Assembly (NCBI RefSeq): GCF_002269505.1
Contig: NZ_NQKQ01000006.1
Coordinates: 62,001 to 126,000, forward strand
Length of the DNA: 64,000 bases
Source of the DNA: Pseudomonas fragi
GTDB taxonomy: Bacteria; Pseudomonadota; Gammaproteobacteria; Pseudomonadales; Pseudomonadaceae
Reading direction: 5' to 3'
Below the pieces are notes generated by a model. The model did no database searches and was not told the origin of the DNA. It saw only the letters and a list, made by a program, of their open reading frames with translations. A program made the position numbers and the translations under genes. Below, in pieces: positions 27,623-36,380 of this stretch (positions are counted from its first letter, which is position 1; the number at the start of each line of letters is the position of its first letter).

Positions 27623-29218
27623 TCATGAATTTTTAAGGCGTTCGGCCAAGCATGTGGCGAGTTTTGCCGTCAGTCCATATACCGACAACTGTGGGTTGGC
27701 GCCAATGCTGGTGGGGAATAAAGAGCCGTCATGCAGGGATACGTTACGTAATTGATGATGACGGCCTAGGCTATCGGTGACAGCCATTTGCGAATTTTCC
27801 CCCATTGCACATCCACCCATTACGTGGGCACTGGCCAGGCGTGTTCTGTACAACTCAAGGCTCAAATTGTCGATCCGGTCACGGGTTTCACGCAGCCCGG
27901 TCATGTAGCGGGCATCGCTGTGCAACGGCATGACCGCACTGGCGCCTGCTGCAAACTGGATCTCGGCCATGCTGTGGAAAGCCCGCTTGAGCCCCTCCCA
28001 CCCGTAGGGAGTGAGGTTGTAATCGAGTACCGGGCTGTCGTCGCTGCGTAACTCGACCGTTCCGCCGGGGCTATCGGGGTGAAAACCGTCGCGCATCAGC
28101 GCCAGCATCATATGGGTGTCGGGCAGCCGAGCCATTATTTCGGCACTGCCATGGCCAAACCCTGCAAACAAGGTCGCAGCCAGTGCCGGGTGCAGCGGTG
28201 GTACTTCCAATTTGTAGCCCAAGGGGCCGGTGACGCCGTCTTTCCATTGAAAGTGATCGGAGTAAATCGATTGTGGCGCACCATAAAAAGGATTGATGGC
28301 GGTCGGAAATTGCGCCGCCGAGAAGTTGACCAGATGTAGAAACGTCCGTTTGCCCAGTCGTTTGTGCGGGTCGGGTGCGTCGGAGCGCATCAGCAGGGCG
28401 GGTGTATTGATACCGCCGCCTGCCAGTACGTAGTGCCGGGCCTTGACCGTTATCGTGTGGCCATTGGGTGCTACGCAGTTGCTGTCCATGGCCTGGCATT
28501 CCAGCCCGGTGACCTGGTCGCCACTAATCTTCAGCCGCCAGGCGCGCGCCAGGTACAGCAGCTCGCCGCCTTTTTCGAGCGTGGCGGGAATGGTCGTGAC
28601 CAGCATCGATTGCTTGGCGTTGGTGGGGCAGCCCATGCCGCAATAGCCCAGGTTCCAGCAGCCGCGAACATTGCGCGGGATCACGTGCCAGCTGTAACCG
28701 AGCTTTTCGCAGCCGTTACGGATCACTTCGTTGTTGGCGTTGGGCGGGATCTGCCAGGGCGCTACGCCGAGGCGCTGCTCCATTTGCTCGAACCACGGTG
28801 CCATTTGCGCTTCGCTGTGCCCCACCACGTTGTGTTCGCGGGCCCAGTGCTCCAGGGTTGGCGCAGGCGTGCGAAAGCTTGAGGTCCAATTGACCAGGGT
28901 GGTGCCGCCCACTGCCCGGCCCTGCAGAATGCTGATGGCGCCGTCTTTGCTCATGCGCCCTACGCCTTCCTGATACAGGCTGGCATAGGCTTCGTTTTCG
29001 AGAAGTTTGAAATCGCTGCTGGTCTTGAGCGGCCCCTCTTCGATCAGCAATACCTTGTAACCCGCAGCGCTGAGGATTTCTGCTGTAGTGCCGCCGCCTG
29101 CCCCGCTGCCGACAATGGCAACGTCAGCCTCCAGGGTCAGGTCGCTGTCGAGCCGGGAGCCGTCATGGGTTTTCCAGCCTCGGGCCAGGCCTTCTCGGAA
29201 CGGATCGGGTACGGGCAT
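27623..29218 (-). CDS. laoA: GMC-family long-chain alcohol oxidoreductase LaoA
   Basis: 531-residue GMC flavoprotein. The N-terminal FAD motif is VAIVGSGAGGGTTAEIL, the second GMC segment is AVGGTTLVNWTSSFRTP, and the C-terminal active-site region contains ASAHVMGGCAMG and SIGANPQLSVYGL. It is the orthologue by context of P. aeruginosa PA0364 (LaoA), which oxidises long-chain alcohols from alkyl sulfates and alkanes. It is last in the laoC-laoB-laoA operon, 35 bases from laoB. The electron acceptor is not shown by the sequence. Confidence 0.88.
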   Translation of the reverse strand: MPVPDPFREGLARGWKTHDGSRLDSDLTLEADVAIVGSGAGGGTTAEILSAAGYKVLLIEEGPLKTSSDFKLLENEAYASLYQEGVGRMSKDGAISILQGRAVGGTTLVNWTSSFRTPAPTLEHWAREHNVVGHSEAQMAPWFEQMEQRLGVAPWQIPPNANNEVIRNGCEKLGYSWHVIPRNVRGCWNLGYCGMGCPTNAKQSMLVTTIPATLEKGGELLYLARAWRLKISGDQVTGLECQAMDSNCVAPNGHTITVKARHYVLAGGGINTPALLMRSDAPDPHKRLGKRTFLHLVNFSAAQFPTAINPFYGAPQSIYSDHFQWKDGVTGPLGYKLEVPPLHPALAATLFAGFGHGSAEIMARLPDTHMMLALMRDGFHPDSPGGTVELRSDDSPVLDYNLTPYGWEGLKRAFHSMAEIQFAAGASAVMPLHSDARYMTGLRETRDRIDNLSLELYRTRLASAHVMGGCAMGENSQMAVTDSLGRHHQLRNVSLHDGSLFPTSIGANPQLSVYGLTAKLATCLAERLKNS

Positions 29219-29253
29219 ACGCAGTACTCAAAATGAGTGTGGGATTTGGTTTT

Positions 29254-29799
29254 TTATAGGTTCGGCGGGCCGGGATACCCGCACGCAGCCCACGATTGCG
29301 GGCATTCGTACCAGCTCATCATCACCAACTGCACCAGCGAGCCGTGGCCCATTTTCAGCAGGCTCAGGCTGCTATTTTTCCAGCGCTGCAGGAATGCCTG
29401 AGTCTGCTCGGGGCTGGCGTTTTCCCAGCGCCCCCATACACCGGTCAACGGCCCGCGTGTTACCGGCATGGCCAGTACGTCGAACAGTTGTCGGGTCAGG
29501 GTCAGCAGTGCGGGCGACAGGTGATTGAGGTTGTCGTCCACTTTGCTCAGCGTGGCCTTCGTTGCAACGGGCATTGAGCCATCGGCCACACTGCCAGCGA
29601 GCATGACCGGGATCAACGCCCGTAAAAACGGCAGGTCACTGCTGCGCAGAACCGAGAACCCGCGGGCGCTGCTGCTGGCTGAACAGCCACCAAGACTGGC
29701 ACCCACACCAGCAGTGGCCAGAAACGCACTGGCAACTGCGCCGACCTTCAAGACCCCGCGACGCGAAAGCAGGGCGTTTTCGACAGTGTTTGCAGGCAT
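29254..29799 (-). CDS. laoB: LaoB, Tat-exported small subunit of the alcohol oxidation system
   Basis: 181-residue protein with a twin-arginine signal (SRRGVLKVGAVASAFLAT, about residues 12-29). A lipobox-like LGGC follows (cysteine near residue 39), so it may be a Tat-exported lipoprotein. The rest resembles a gluconate-dehydrogenase-type gamma subunit, which in other systems helps export or couple a GMC partner. Start ATG at 29797-29799; the TTG at 29805 would add two residues. It lies between laoC and laoA, with 13 bases to laoC, so co-transcription is expected. Confidence 0.83.
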   Translation of the reverse strand: MPANTVENALLSRRGVLKVGAVASAFLATAGVGASLGGCSASSSARGFSVLRSSDLPFLRALIPVMLAGSVADGSMPVATKATLSKVDDNLNHLSPALLTLTRQLFDVLAMPVTRGPLTGVWGRWENASPEQTQAFLQRWKNSSLSLLKMGHGSLVQLVMMSWYECPQSWAACGYPGPPNL

Positions 29800-29812
29800 G
29801 GCCAAGGCTCCG

Positions 29813-31243
29813 CTAGCGGATAAACAGCTTCTGGATCAGGCGTACCAGTTGTCGGCTGTATGGCGGGTAGATCATCAGCGAGCTGTTCAGGCGTTGTTTG
29901 CTAAGTACGCCCTTGGCTTTGCTAAAGGTCAAAAAGCCTTCGTGGCCATGATAATGGCCCATGCCTGAGAGCCCGACGCCACCGAAAGGCAGGTCGTCGA
30001 TGGCCACGTGCAGCAGTGTTTCGTTGATGCTTACACCGCCGGAGTGAGTGTGCTGGATGACGTGCTGTTGTTCAGCCTTGTTGTAGCCAAAGTAGTAAAG
30101 CGCCAAGGGGCGAGGTCTGGCGTTGATGTAAGCCAATGCTTGCTCAAGTTGGGTATAGGCCACAACGGGTAGCAGCGGGCCGAAGATTTCGTCCTGCATG
30201 ACCTGCATGTCGTCGTTTACATCCAGCACCAGGGCGTGGGGCATGCGCCGACCCTGGCCTTGCTCATACAGAGGGATCAGGCGTGCGCCCTTTAGCGTTG
30301 CGTCGGCCTGCAGCCGCTCAAGGCGCGCTAGCTGACGGTCGTTGATGATCGCGGTGTAATCCGGGTTATCAATCAAGGTGGGATAAAAACTGTGGACCGC
30401 CTGGCGGTAAGCTTCGACAAAGCCGTCTACCCGGTCACGGGGCACCAGTACGTAGTCCGGGGCGATACAGGTTTGCCCCGCATTCAGTGTTTTGCCCCAG
30501 GCAATGCGCTGGGCCGCATCTTTAAGCGGTACATCGGCTGACACTATTACGGGAGATTTACCGCCCAGTTCCAAGGTGACGGGGGTCAGGTTTTCTGACG
30601 CCGCACGCATGACCTGTTTGCCCACTTGGGTGGAGCCGGTGAATAGCAGGTGATCAAACGCCAGGGCGGAAAACGCCACTGCCACATCGGCTTCGCCCAG
30701 CACCACGGCGACCATGTCTTCGGGGAAAATGCGCCCCAGCAGGTCCTTGAGCAAACGGCCGGTGGCGGGGGTGTACTCGCTGAGCTTGAGCATGACCCTG
30801 TTACCGGCAGCCAGCGCGCCTATCAATGGACCGATAGCCAGATACAGCGGGTAGTTCCACGGCACGATAATCCCGATGACCCCCAACGGCTGGTAAACCA
30901 CTTTGGCACTGGCGGGCGCGAACATCATGCCTACGTTGCGTGGCGAAGGTTTCATCCAGCGCTTAAGGTGCTTGAGGGTGTAATCGATGCTGTGCAGGCA
31001 CGGCATCAGTTCGGCAAAAAGGGTTTCATCGGGGCTGCGGTGGCTGAAATCCTGGCTGATGGCGTCGATCAGAACTTCGCGCTCGCGGCTCAGCAACTGG
31101 CGCAGGCTTTTTAGCCATTGCTGGCGCTGTGCAAGGGGCGGACATGGATGAGAAGCGTACGCCTGACGCTGCGTGTCGAGCAGGGAATGGAGCTCACCCG
31201 GTTGGGGCGAGGCGTCGTGAACGTGCGTACTGTCGACAGACAT
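29813..31243 (-). CDS. laoC: Long-chain aldehyde dehydrogenase LaoC
   Basis: 476-residue NAD(P)-dependent aldehyde dehydrogenase, related to coniferyl aldehyde dehydrogenases. The catalytic Glu is in ELGGKSPVI and the catalytic Cys in LNAGQTCIAPDYV; GSTQVGKQVMRAA is the Rossmann segment. It should convert the aldehyde made by LaoA to the fatty acid. First gene of the operon; its promoter faces laoR across a 161-base region with a dyad. Confidence 0.9.
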   Translation of the reverse strand: MSVDSTHVHDASPQPGELHSLLDTQRQAYASHPCPPLAQRQQWLKSLRQLLSREREVLIDAISQDFSHRSPDETLFAELMPCLHSIDYTLKHLKRWMKPSPRNVGMMFAPASAKVVYQPLGVIGIIVPWNYPLYLAIGPLIGALAAGNRVMLKLSEYTPATGRLLKDLLGRIFPEDMVAVVLGEADVAVAFSALAFDHLLFTGSTQVGKQVMRAASENLTPVTLELGGKSPVIVSADVPLKDAAQRIAWGKTLNAGQTCIAPDYVLVPRDRVDGFVEAYRQAVHSFYPTLIDNPDYTAIINDRQLARLERLQADATLKGARLIPLYEQGQGRRMPHALVLDVNDDMQVMQDEIFGPLLPVVAYTQLEQALAYINARPRPLALYYFGYNKAEQQHVIQHTHSGGVSINETLLHVAIDDLPFGGVGLSGMGHYHGHEGFLTFSKAKGVLSKQRLNSSLMIYPPYSRQLVRLIQKLFIR

Positions 31244-31297
31244 GGTCGCTCCAGGCGGGTTTTTATCGATTTTTATCGTAGGAGAGCAATATTGTTT

Positions 31298-31315
31298 TTA
31301 GAGCCTATGCTCTAA
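31298..31315. promoter_or_regulatory. Probable LaoR operator (18-bp dyad)
   Basis: TTAGAGCCTATGCTCTAA is a perfect 7-base inverted repeat with a 4-base centre, in the gap between divergent laoC and laoR. This is the arrangement of a TetR-type operator. It lies 55 bases from the laoC ATG and 89 from the laoR ATG. Confidence 0.75.
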
Positions 31316-31404
31316 CTTGTCAATTGCAGGCTTGCCCCCGTGTTGTTTATCGATTCAAGGTTAGGCCGTAAGATGCCTTTCGTTTTTAATTTAAGCGCAA
31401 GCCC

Positions 31405-32073
31405 ATGGCCATACGACTAAAAACCAGCCAGCGCATCGCCAATAGCAGCCTGGAGCTTTTTAACCAGCTGGGTGAACGCAGTGTCAGCACCAACCACATT
31501 GCGGCCCACATGGAAATTTCGCCGGGCAATTTGTATTACCACTTCCCTAACAAGCAGGCGATTATCTCGGTCTTGTTCAGTGAGTATGAAGCACTGGTAG
31601 CGGGGTTTTTACACCCGCCAGCGGGTCGTTTGCCCACCGTTGCCGACAAGCGCCATTACTTGCAGCAATTGCTGGATGCCATGTGGCGTTACCGTTTTTT
31701 GTATCGTGATATCGAACATCTTTTGCACAGTGACACCGAGTTGGCTATCCGCTATCGACGCTTTTCCCAGCATTGCCTGACGCAGGCGCAGGCCATCTAT
31801 GCCGGTTTTGTCGACGCTGAAATCTTGTGCATGACCCCACGGCAAATTGAATCCCTGAGCCTGAATGCGTGGATCATTCTTACCTCGTGGGTCGGATTTT
31901 TGTGCACCACGCGTGAGAACAGCGAGCAACTCAGCGAACAGGCAATCAAGCGCGGGGTTTATCAGTTGCTGGTGCTTGAGTCAGGCTTTGTCACCGAGCA
32001 GGCTCGCGAAGCCGTCGATGAATTGATCAAGGAATACTACGTCCCTCTGGAACATGCGCTGTACGCTCAATAA
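31405..32073 (+). CDS. laoR: TetR-family repressor LaoR
   Basis: 222-residue TetR-family regulator. The N-terminal helix-turn-helix is SVSTNHIAAHMEISPGNLYY (residues about 28-47), followed by an all-helical ligand domain. It is divergent from laoCBA, matching PA0367 in P. aeruginosa, which represses that operon and is released by an alcohol/fatty-acid signal. Start ATG at 31405; no strong Shine-Dalgarno sequence is visible. Confidence 0.88.
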   Translation: MAIRLKTSQRIANSSLELFNQLGERSVSTNHIAAHMEISPGNLYYHFPNKQAIISVLFSEYEALVAGFLHPPAGRLPTVADKRHYLQQLLDAMWRYRFLYRDIEHLLHSDTELAIRYRRFSQHCLTQAQAIYAGFVDAEILCMTPRQIESLSLNAWIILTSWVGFLCTTRENSEQLSEQAIKRGVYQLLVLESGFVTEQAREAVDELIKEYYVPLEHALYAQ

Positions 32074-32103
32074 CTGCATTTCACCCCCTCACAGGAGTTC
32101 ACT

Positions 32104-32958
32104 ATGCCCGTTGCGCAACTGATCAGCCCCCAAGCCCTGAATGAACGTCAGGGGCAGCCCGGCCTGGTTATTCTGGATTGCCGCTTTGCCCTTGAAGATC
32201 CGGACTACGGCCGATGCAGCTATGCCGAAGGGCATATTGCCGGCGCGCAGTTTGCCGATCTGGAACGCGACCTGAGCGGGCCAGTGATCAAGGGTGTTAC
32301 TGGCCGTCATCCATTGCCCGACCCGGGTATTCTGGTTGAGCGTCTGCAGGCCTGGGGCATCAATGCCGACAGTGATGTGGTGCTGTATGACGATGGCCCG
32401 GGTGCTTTTGCGGCACGGGCCTGGTGGTTGCTGACCTGGCTGGGCAAGCGCGACGGCGTGTTTATCCTGGACGGCGGCCTAAAGGCCTGGCATGGCGCGG
32501 GCTTCCCTCTGAGCCTGGATGCGTCCCCGACCTTGCGTGGCACTTTCGTAGGCAAACCCGACAGCCATATGCTGCTGAGTGCCGAGCAATTGCAAAAGCG
32601 CCTGGCCAGGCCGGGGCTGACCCTGATCGATGCCCGTGCCCAGCCGCGTTTTCGAGGTGAGGTCGAGCCGATTGACCCGATCGCCGGGCATATTCCCGGC
32701 GCGCAATGTGCCGCCTTCAGTGAAAACCTGGATCCTACCGGGCGCTTTTTGCCTGCGGCGCAGCTCAAACAGCGCTTTGCCGAAAAACTGGCCGGCCGCT
32801 CCCCCGAAGAATTGGTGGCCTATTGCGGCTCCGGCGTGACGGCGTGCCACAACCTGTTTGCACTGGGTTTGGCGGGTTATCCGCTGGGCAAGCTTTATGC
32901 GGGCTCGTGGAGCGAGTGGATCAATGATCCGGCGCGAGGCATTGCTACTGGCGATTGA
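32104..32958 (+). CDS. Two-domain thiosulfate/3-mercaptopyruvate sulfurtransferase (SseA-like)
   Basis: 284-residue tandem rhodanese. The N-terminal half is an inactive rhodanese fold with CEATRR-like region replaced, and the C-terminal half carries the catalytic cysteine in YCGSGVTAC. The CGSGVT loop fits 3-mercaptopyruvate sulfurtransferases (SseA) better than thiosulfate enzymes, which usually have CRxGx[R/T]. Start ATG at 32104 after CAGGAG. It converges on the AraC gene with an 11-base gap. Confidence 0.88.
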   Translation: MPVAQLISPQALNERQGQPGLVILDCRFALEDPDYGRCSYAEGHIAGAQFADLERDLSGPVIKGVTGRHPLPDPGILVERLQAWGINADSDVVLYDDGPGAFAARAWWLLTWLGKRDGVFILDGGLKAWHGAGFPLSLDASPTLRGTFVGKPDSHMLLSAEQLQKRLARPGLTLIDARAQPRFRGEVEPIDPIAGHIPGAQCAAFSENLDPTGRFLPAAQLKQRFAEKLAGRSPEELVAYCGSGVTACHNLFALGLAGYPLGKLYAGSWSEWINDPARGIATGD

Positions 32959-32969
32959 GCCAGTTGACA

Positions 32970-33806
32970 CTAAGGGATACCGGCACTGGCCAACCGGTAT
33001 GCACCGGGGCCAACACCATAGACTTTCTTGAATTGTCGGTTCAGGTGGCTCTGGTCGGCAAAGCCCAATTGCGTCGCCACCTCTAATGGCAAGCAGCCCT
33101 GTTGCAGTAAGGCCCGGGCATGGGCGATGCGCTGCTGCATCAGCCAGGTGTGCGGCGGCATGCCTGTCGCTCGTTGAAATACGCGGGCAAAGTGGAATGG
33201 CGACAAATTGACCGTTGCGGCAAGCTCTTCCAGTGAAGGGGGCTCTGCCAGCCGGGCTTGCAGTACTTCCTTGGCCCGGCTCACGGCGCGGTGTTCGACT
33301 CCGGGCTTGGCTGGCAGCGGAAGACGGGCATGGCGATTGAGCAGGGCAAGCATCATCTGGCGCCATGCGGTTTGCTGCTGCAGTGCAGTCTCCGGCCCTT
33401 CGAGCAATTGATGTAACTGGAACAACCCGCGAAACAGATCGCAGTCGTACAGCAATGTGTCATTGAAGGTCGGCAAGTGACTGGCGGGCAGTTCCAGTTC
33501 TTCCAGCAACTGCTGAATTTGCGTGTTATCCGGGTAGAAAGCACGGTAGCGCCAACCTGCATCATGGCCCTTGTGACCGTTGTGGACTTCGTCCGGGTTG
33601 ATCAGCACCAGCGTGCCGGTAGCGGCCAGATGCTCGGCGCCGCGATACCGATAACGCTGGGCGCCTTCGATAATCATGCCGATTACAAAGCCATCATGCA
33701 CATGAGGCACGAAGCGGTGTTCGATATAGCGTGCTGTCAGCAACTCCACACCCGTCAGGGGCGGTGTTTGCCAGAAGCGGATCGACTCACCCTGCTGGGC
33801 GTCCAT
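32970..33806 (-). CDS. AraC-family transcriptional regulator
   Basis: 278-residue regulator. The N-terminal half is a cupin-like AraC-binding domain (HVHDGFVIGMIIEGAQRYRY). The C-terminal half has two helix-turn-helix motifs, the second around LPLEVATQLGFADQSHLNRQ, the typical AraC signature. Its ATG shares one base with the stop of the upstream hydrolase gene. The regulated genes and ligand are not evident; it is likely co-transcribed with the hydrolase gene. Confidence 0.88.
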   Translation of the reverse strand: MDAQQGESIRFWQTPPLTGVELLTARYIEHRFVPHVHDGFVIGMIIEGAQRYRYRGAEHLAATGTLVLINPDEVHNGHKGHDAGWRYRAFYPDNTQIQQLLEELELPASHLPTFNDTLLYDCDLFRGLFQLHQLLEGPETALQQQTAWRQMMLALLNRHARLPLPAKPGVEHRAVSRAKEVLQARLAEPPSLEELAATVNLSPFHFARVFQRATGMPPHTWLMQQRIAHARALLQQGCLPLEVATQLGFADQSHLNRQFKKVYGVGPGAYRLASAGIP

Positions 33807-34849
33807 TACGCAGACTCAAGCCGCAGTGCGGCCAGCCATTGCGGGATACGTCGCTCAAGGTAGTAGCCCGGCTTCGTTGGCGAGCCTTCCAGAAAGCCGA
33901 CATGCCCGCCCCTGGCGTGCAACTCCAGTTGAGTGCAGGGCGATAGCTCGCTGGTTTCGGGAATGCTGTGCTTGAACACAAACGGATCGTCCGTGGACTG
34001 GATAATCAGTGTCGGCGTATCGATGGCTCCCAGAAAGTAGCGACTGGAGGCGCGCCGGTAGTAGTCATCGACATTCAGATAGCCGTTGAGGGGGGCCGTT
34101 ACGCGATCATCGAACTCCCAGAAAGTGCGCATTTTGCTGAGGGCTTTGACCGAGCCCAGCTTGGTCAGGCTGGCCAGACCTTCGTGCTGGGCATCGAGCT
34201 GGAACCGTTGTTTCTTGTCTTTGACGTAGGCCAGCATCTCGCGCATGAAGTGGGCTTGGTAGACCCTGGAAAAGCCCAGGCCGATCCGGTCGGCACACTG
34301 GTCAAGGCGGAACGGCACCGACACCGCGACGGCGCCGTGCAGCCCGCTGTCGCTTCCACTTTCGCCCAGGTACTTGAGTAGCACATTGCCCCCCAACGAA
34401 TAGCCAACGGCATACAGCGGGGCCAGGGGATGTGCGGCGCGTATATGGGCCACGGCCTCGGCCAGATCTTCGCTGGCCCCCGAGTGGTAGCTGCGTGCCA
34501 GCAAATTGGGCTCGCCCGAGCAGCCTCGCCAGTTCAGTGCGGCGCTGGTCCAGCCGCGTGCGGCGAGGGCGGTCTGCAGCCCCAGCACATAGTGCGAGCC
34601 CGATGACCCGGTCAGACCGTGCAGCACCAGCACAACCGGGGCGTGGGCCGAAGGCGTGCCGTGCCAGTCCAGGTCAAGAAAATCGCCATCCTTGAGCCAG
34701 ATACGTTCACGTCGATGTTCAATGGCAGGCTTGGTGCGCCACAACGGCCCCCATAGGGTCTGGACATGGGGGTTGCCCAGACCCTTGGCCGGGGTAAACG
34801 GCTTGAGGGGTAAAGCATGACTGGCTGAAAAAGGCACGGTGGTTCTCAT
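33806..34849 (-). CDS. YheT-family alpha/beta hydrolase
   Basis: 347-residue hydrolase of the YheT/ABHD1-3 type. The nucleophile elbow is GYSLGGNVLLKYLG with the serine, the oxyanion region is VVLVLHGLTGSSGSHY, and the catalytic Asp and His lie near IQSTDDPF and ARGGHVGF. Such proteins are cytoplasmic esterase-like enzymes of uncertain substrate. Start ATG at 34847-34849. Encoded between the M16 cluster and the AraC gene on the same strand. Confidence 0.88.
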   Translation of the reverse strand: MRTTVPFSASHALPLKPFTPAKGLGNPHVQTLWGPLWRTKPAIEHRRERIWLKDGDFLDLDWHGTPSAHAPVVLVLHGLTGSSGSHYVLGLQTALAARGWTSAALNWRGCSGEPNLLARSYHSGASEDLAEAVAHIRAAHPLAPLYAVGYSLGGNVLLKYLGESGSDSGLHGAVAVSVPFRLDQCADRIGLGFSRVYQAHFMREMLAYVKDKKQRFQLDAQHEGLASLTKLGSVKALSKMRTFWEFDDRVTAPLNGYLNVDDYYRRASSRYFLGAIDTPTLIIQSTDDPFVFKHSIPETSELSPCTQLELHARGGHVGFLEGSPTKPGYYLERRIPQWLAALRLESA

Positions 34850-34925
34850 CGGGAGACAGGTACGGCGGGTTTCTAAATTGCCACATCAGGGCCCGGTACC
34901 CAAGTGTTGCGTGTGGGTGACAGGG

Positions 34926-36380
34926 TTATCTGATCGCGGGCAGACAACTTTGAGCCACCGTCGTTTCTGGCACCATGACGTCCGGCAGGGGCTGTTGGCC
35001 GACACTGGGCCCGACAGTCACGCTGACCCAGCCGTCAGCCGTGAAGTGACGGTTCATCGCCGTTTTTATCTGTTCACGGGTCATGGCCTGAATCTGCTGG
35101 TTTTTGTAGCCGAAGGTCAGCGGTTGGCTAAAACGGTTGATGATGGACAGTTCGCTGCGCATTTCCAGATTGCTGGCCGTGAGCTGTGGCAGAGCCCGCA
35201 GCAGGTACTGTTTAATGTCGTCCAGTTCTGCTTCGCTGGGCCCGTCTTCCAAAAACCGGGTAAACAGCGCTTTGATGTGGGCCAGGGCACTTTGGCTGTA
35301 ACGCGACGGCGTGTTGAGGTTGATGATCCAGGGCGTTGAGCCCTGCGCATGGGGTATTTCCGACAGCACACCATAGGTGACGCTGTGAGCTTCTCTTAAC
35401 TGTGCATTGAGGATCTGACTGAAAACATAATGCCCGGCACGAATGGCGAGCCCGTCAGGGTGCTGATTGGGCAGGGCATCTTGAGCCAGCATCAGCAGGG
35501 TATGGGTCGCTTCATGTTCGATATGCAGCGTTTTGCCGCTGGTTGACGGGGCAGGTTCTGCTTGAGTGCCAGGCAGTGCAGGGCCGACGGGCAAGGCATT
35601 GGCCAGTGTTCGGCTGAGAATCTGCGCCTGTTGCAGGGTCAGGTCGCCGACAATCTCGATCTTCGCGTTGGCAGCCGTGTAGGCGCGACGGTAGTAGGCC
35701 TTGAGTTGTGCATCATCAATGTGCTCAAGACTCTTGGCCGTGCCGTACTCCGGGCGGGCATGGGGTTGTCCTGGGTAAAGTTCGCTGTAAATCAGCTCTC
35801 GAGCGAGTATGTACGGGGCTTCACGATTTTTTTTGAGCTTGGTGAGCAATTCATTTTTGACCCGCCGCTGGCCTTCGACGGTGAAGCCCGGTTGGGCGAG
35901 CATTTCGGTGAACAATTGCATGGCGGCTTCACGAATGTGCGGGGCGCTTAAGCTGCGCAAAGTGAAGAAGCTTTGTTCTCTGTTGATGCCGTTACCCAGC
36001 GACACGCCTAAATGATCAAAGCCCTTGGCCAGTGCATTGGCATCTCTGAGTGCCGAGCCTTCGTTGAACAGGCTCAGTACCATCGCCGCCAGCCCCGGGG
36101 CGTCTCCATCCTGATTGCTGCCTGCGGCAAAGCTGATCTGCACATCGATTATGGGCAAGGTGTGGTTCTGGACAAACAGTACCTTGGTGTTTTGAGCCAG
36201 CTTCCATGCCTTGATTGTCGGCAAACGTGTGCCTGGCGCGGGAGGACTCAACTCCAGCAGCGATTGCAGCCGTGCTGGCGGTTCTGTTGCACGGGTTTGT
36301 CCGCTGCCGGCAACAAGGATGAGCAGTAGCAGGGTGACGTACAAGGAGCGCCCGGCGGCGAAATAATGTGGCTTATTCAT
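34926..36380 (-). CDS. M16-family peptidase, non-catalytic subunit (extra pair)
   Basis: 484-residue periplasmic protein with a Sec signal peptide (about residues 1-31, ending QTRATE). It has M16 fold features but lacks the HxxEH zinc motif: the corresponding segment is PGLAAMVLSLFNEG. It keeps the C-terminal Arg/Tyr site of the M16B non-catalytic subunit (REAHSVTYGVLS). Its partner lies immediately upstream with an 8-base overlap. Similar to the subunit at 38510-40000, so it is one half of a duplicated pair. Start ATG at 36378-36380. Confidence 0.85.
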   Translation of the reverse strand: MNKPHYFAAGRSLYVTLLLLILVAGSGQTRATEPPARLQSLLELSPPAPGTRLPTIKAWKLAQNTKVLFVQNHTLPIIDVQISFAAGSNQDGDAPGLAAMVLSLFNEGSALRDANALAKGFDHLGVSLGNGINREQSFFTLRSLSAPHIREAAMQLFTEMLAQPGFTVEGQRRVKNELLTKLKKNREAPYILARELIYSELYPGQPHARPEYGTAKSLEHIDDAQLKAYYRRAYTAANAKIEIVGDLTLQQAQILSRTLANALPVGPALPGTQAEPAPSTSGKTLHIEHEATHTLLMLAQDALPNQHPDGLAIRAGHYVFSQILNAQLREAHSVTYGVLSEIPHAQGSTPWIINLNTPSRYSQSALAHIKALFTRFLEDGPSEAELDDIKQYLLRALPQLTASNLEMRSELSIINRFSQPLTFGYKNQQIQAMTREQIKTAMNRHFTADGWVSVTVGPSVGQQPLPDVMVPETTVAQSCLPAIR

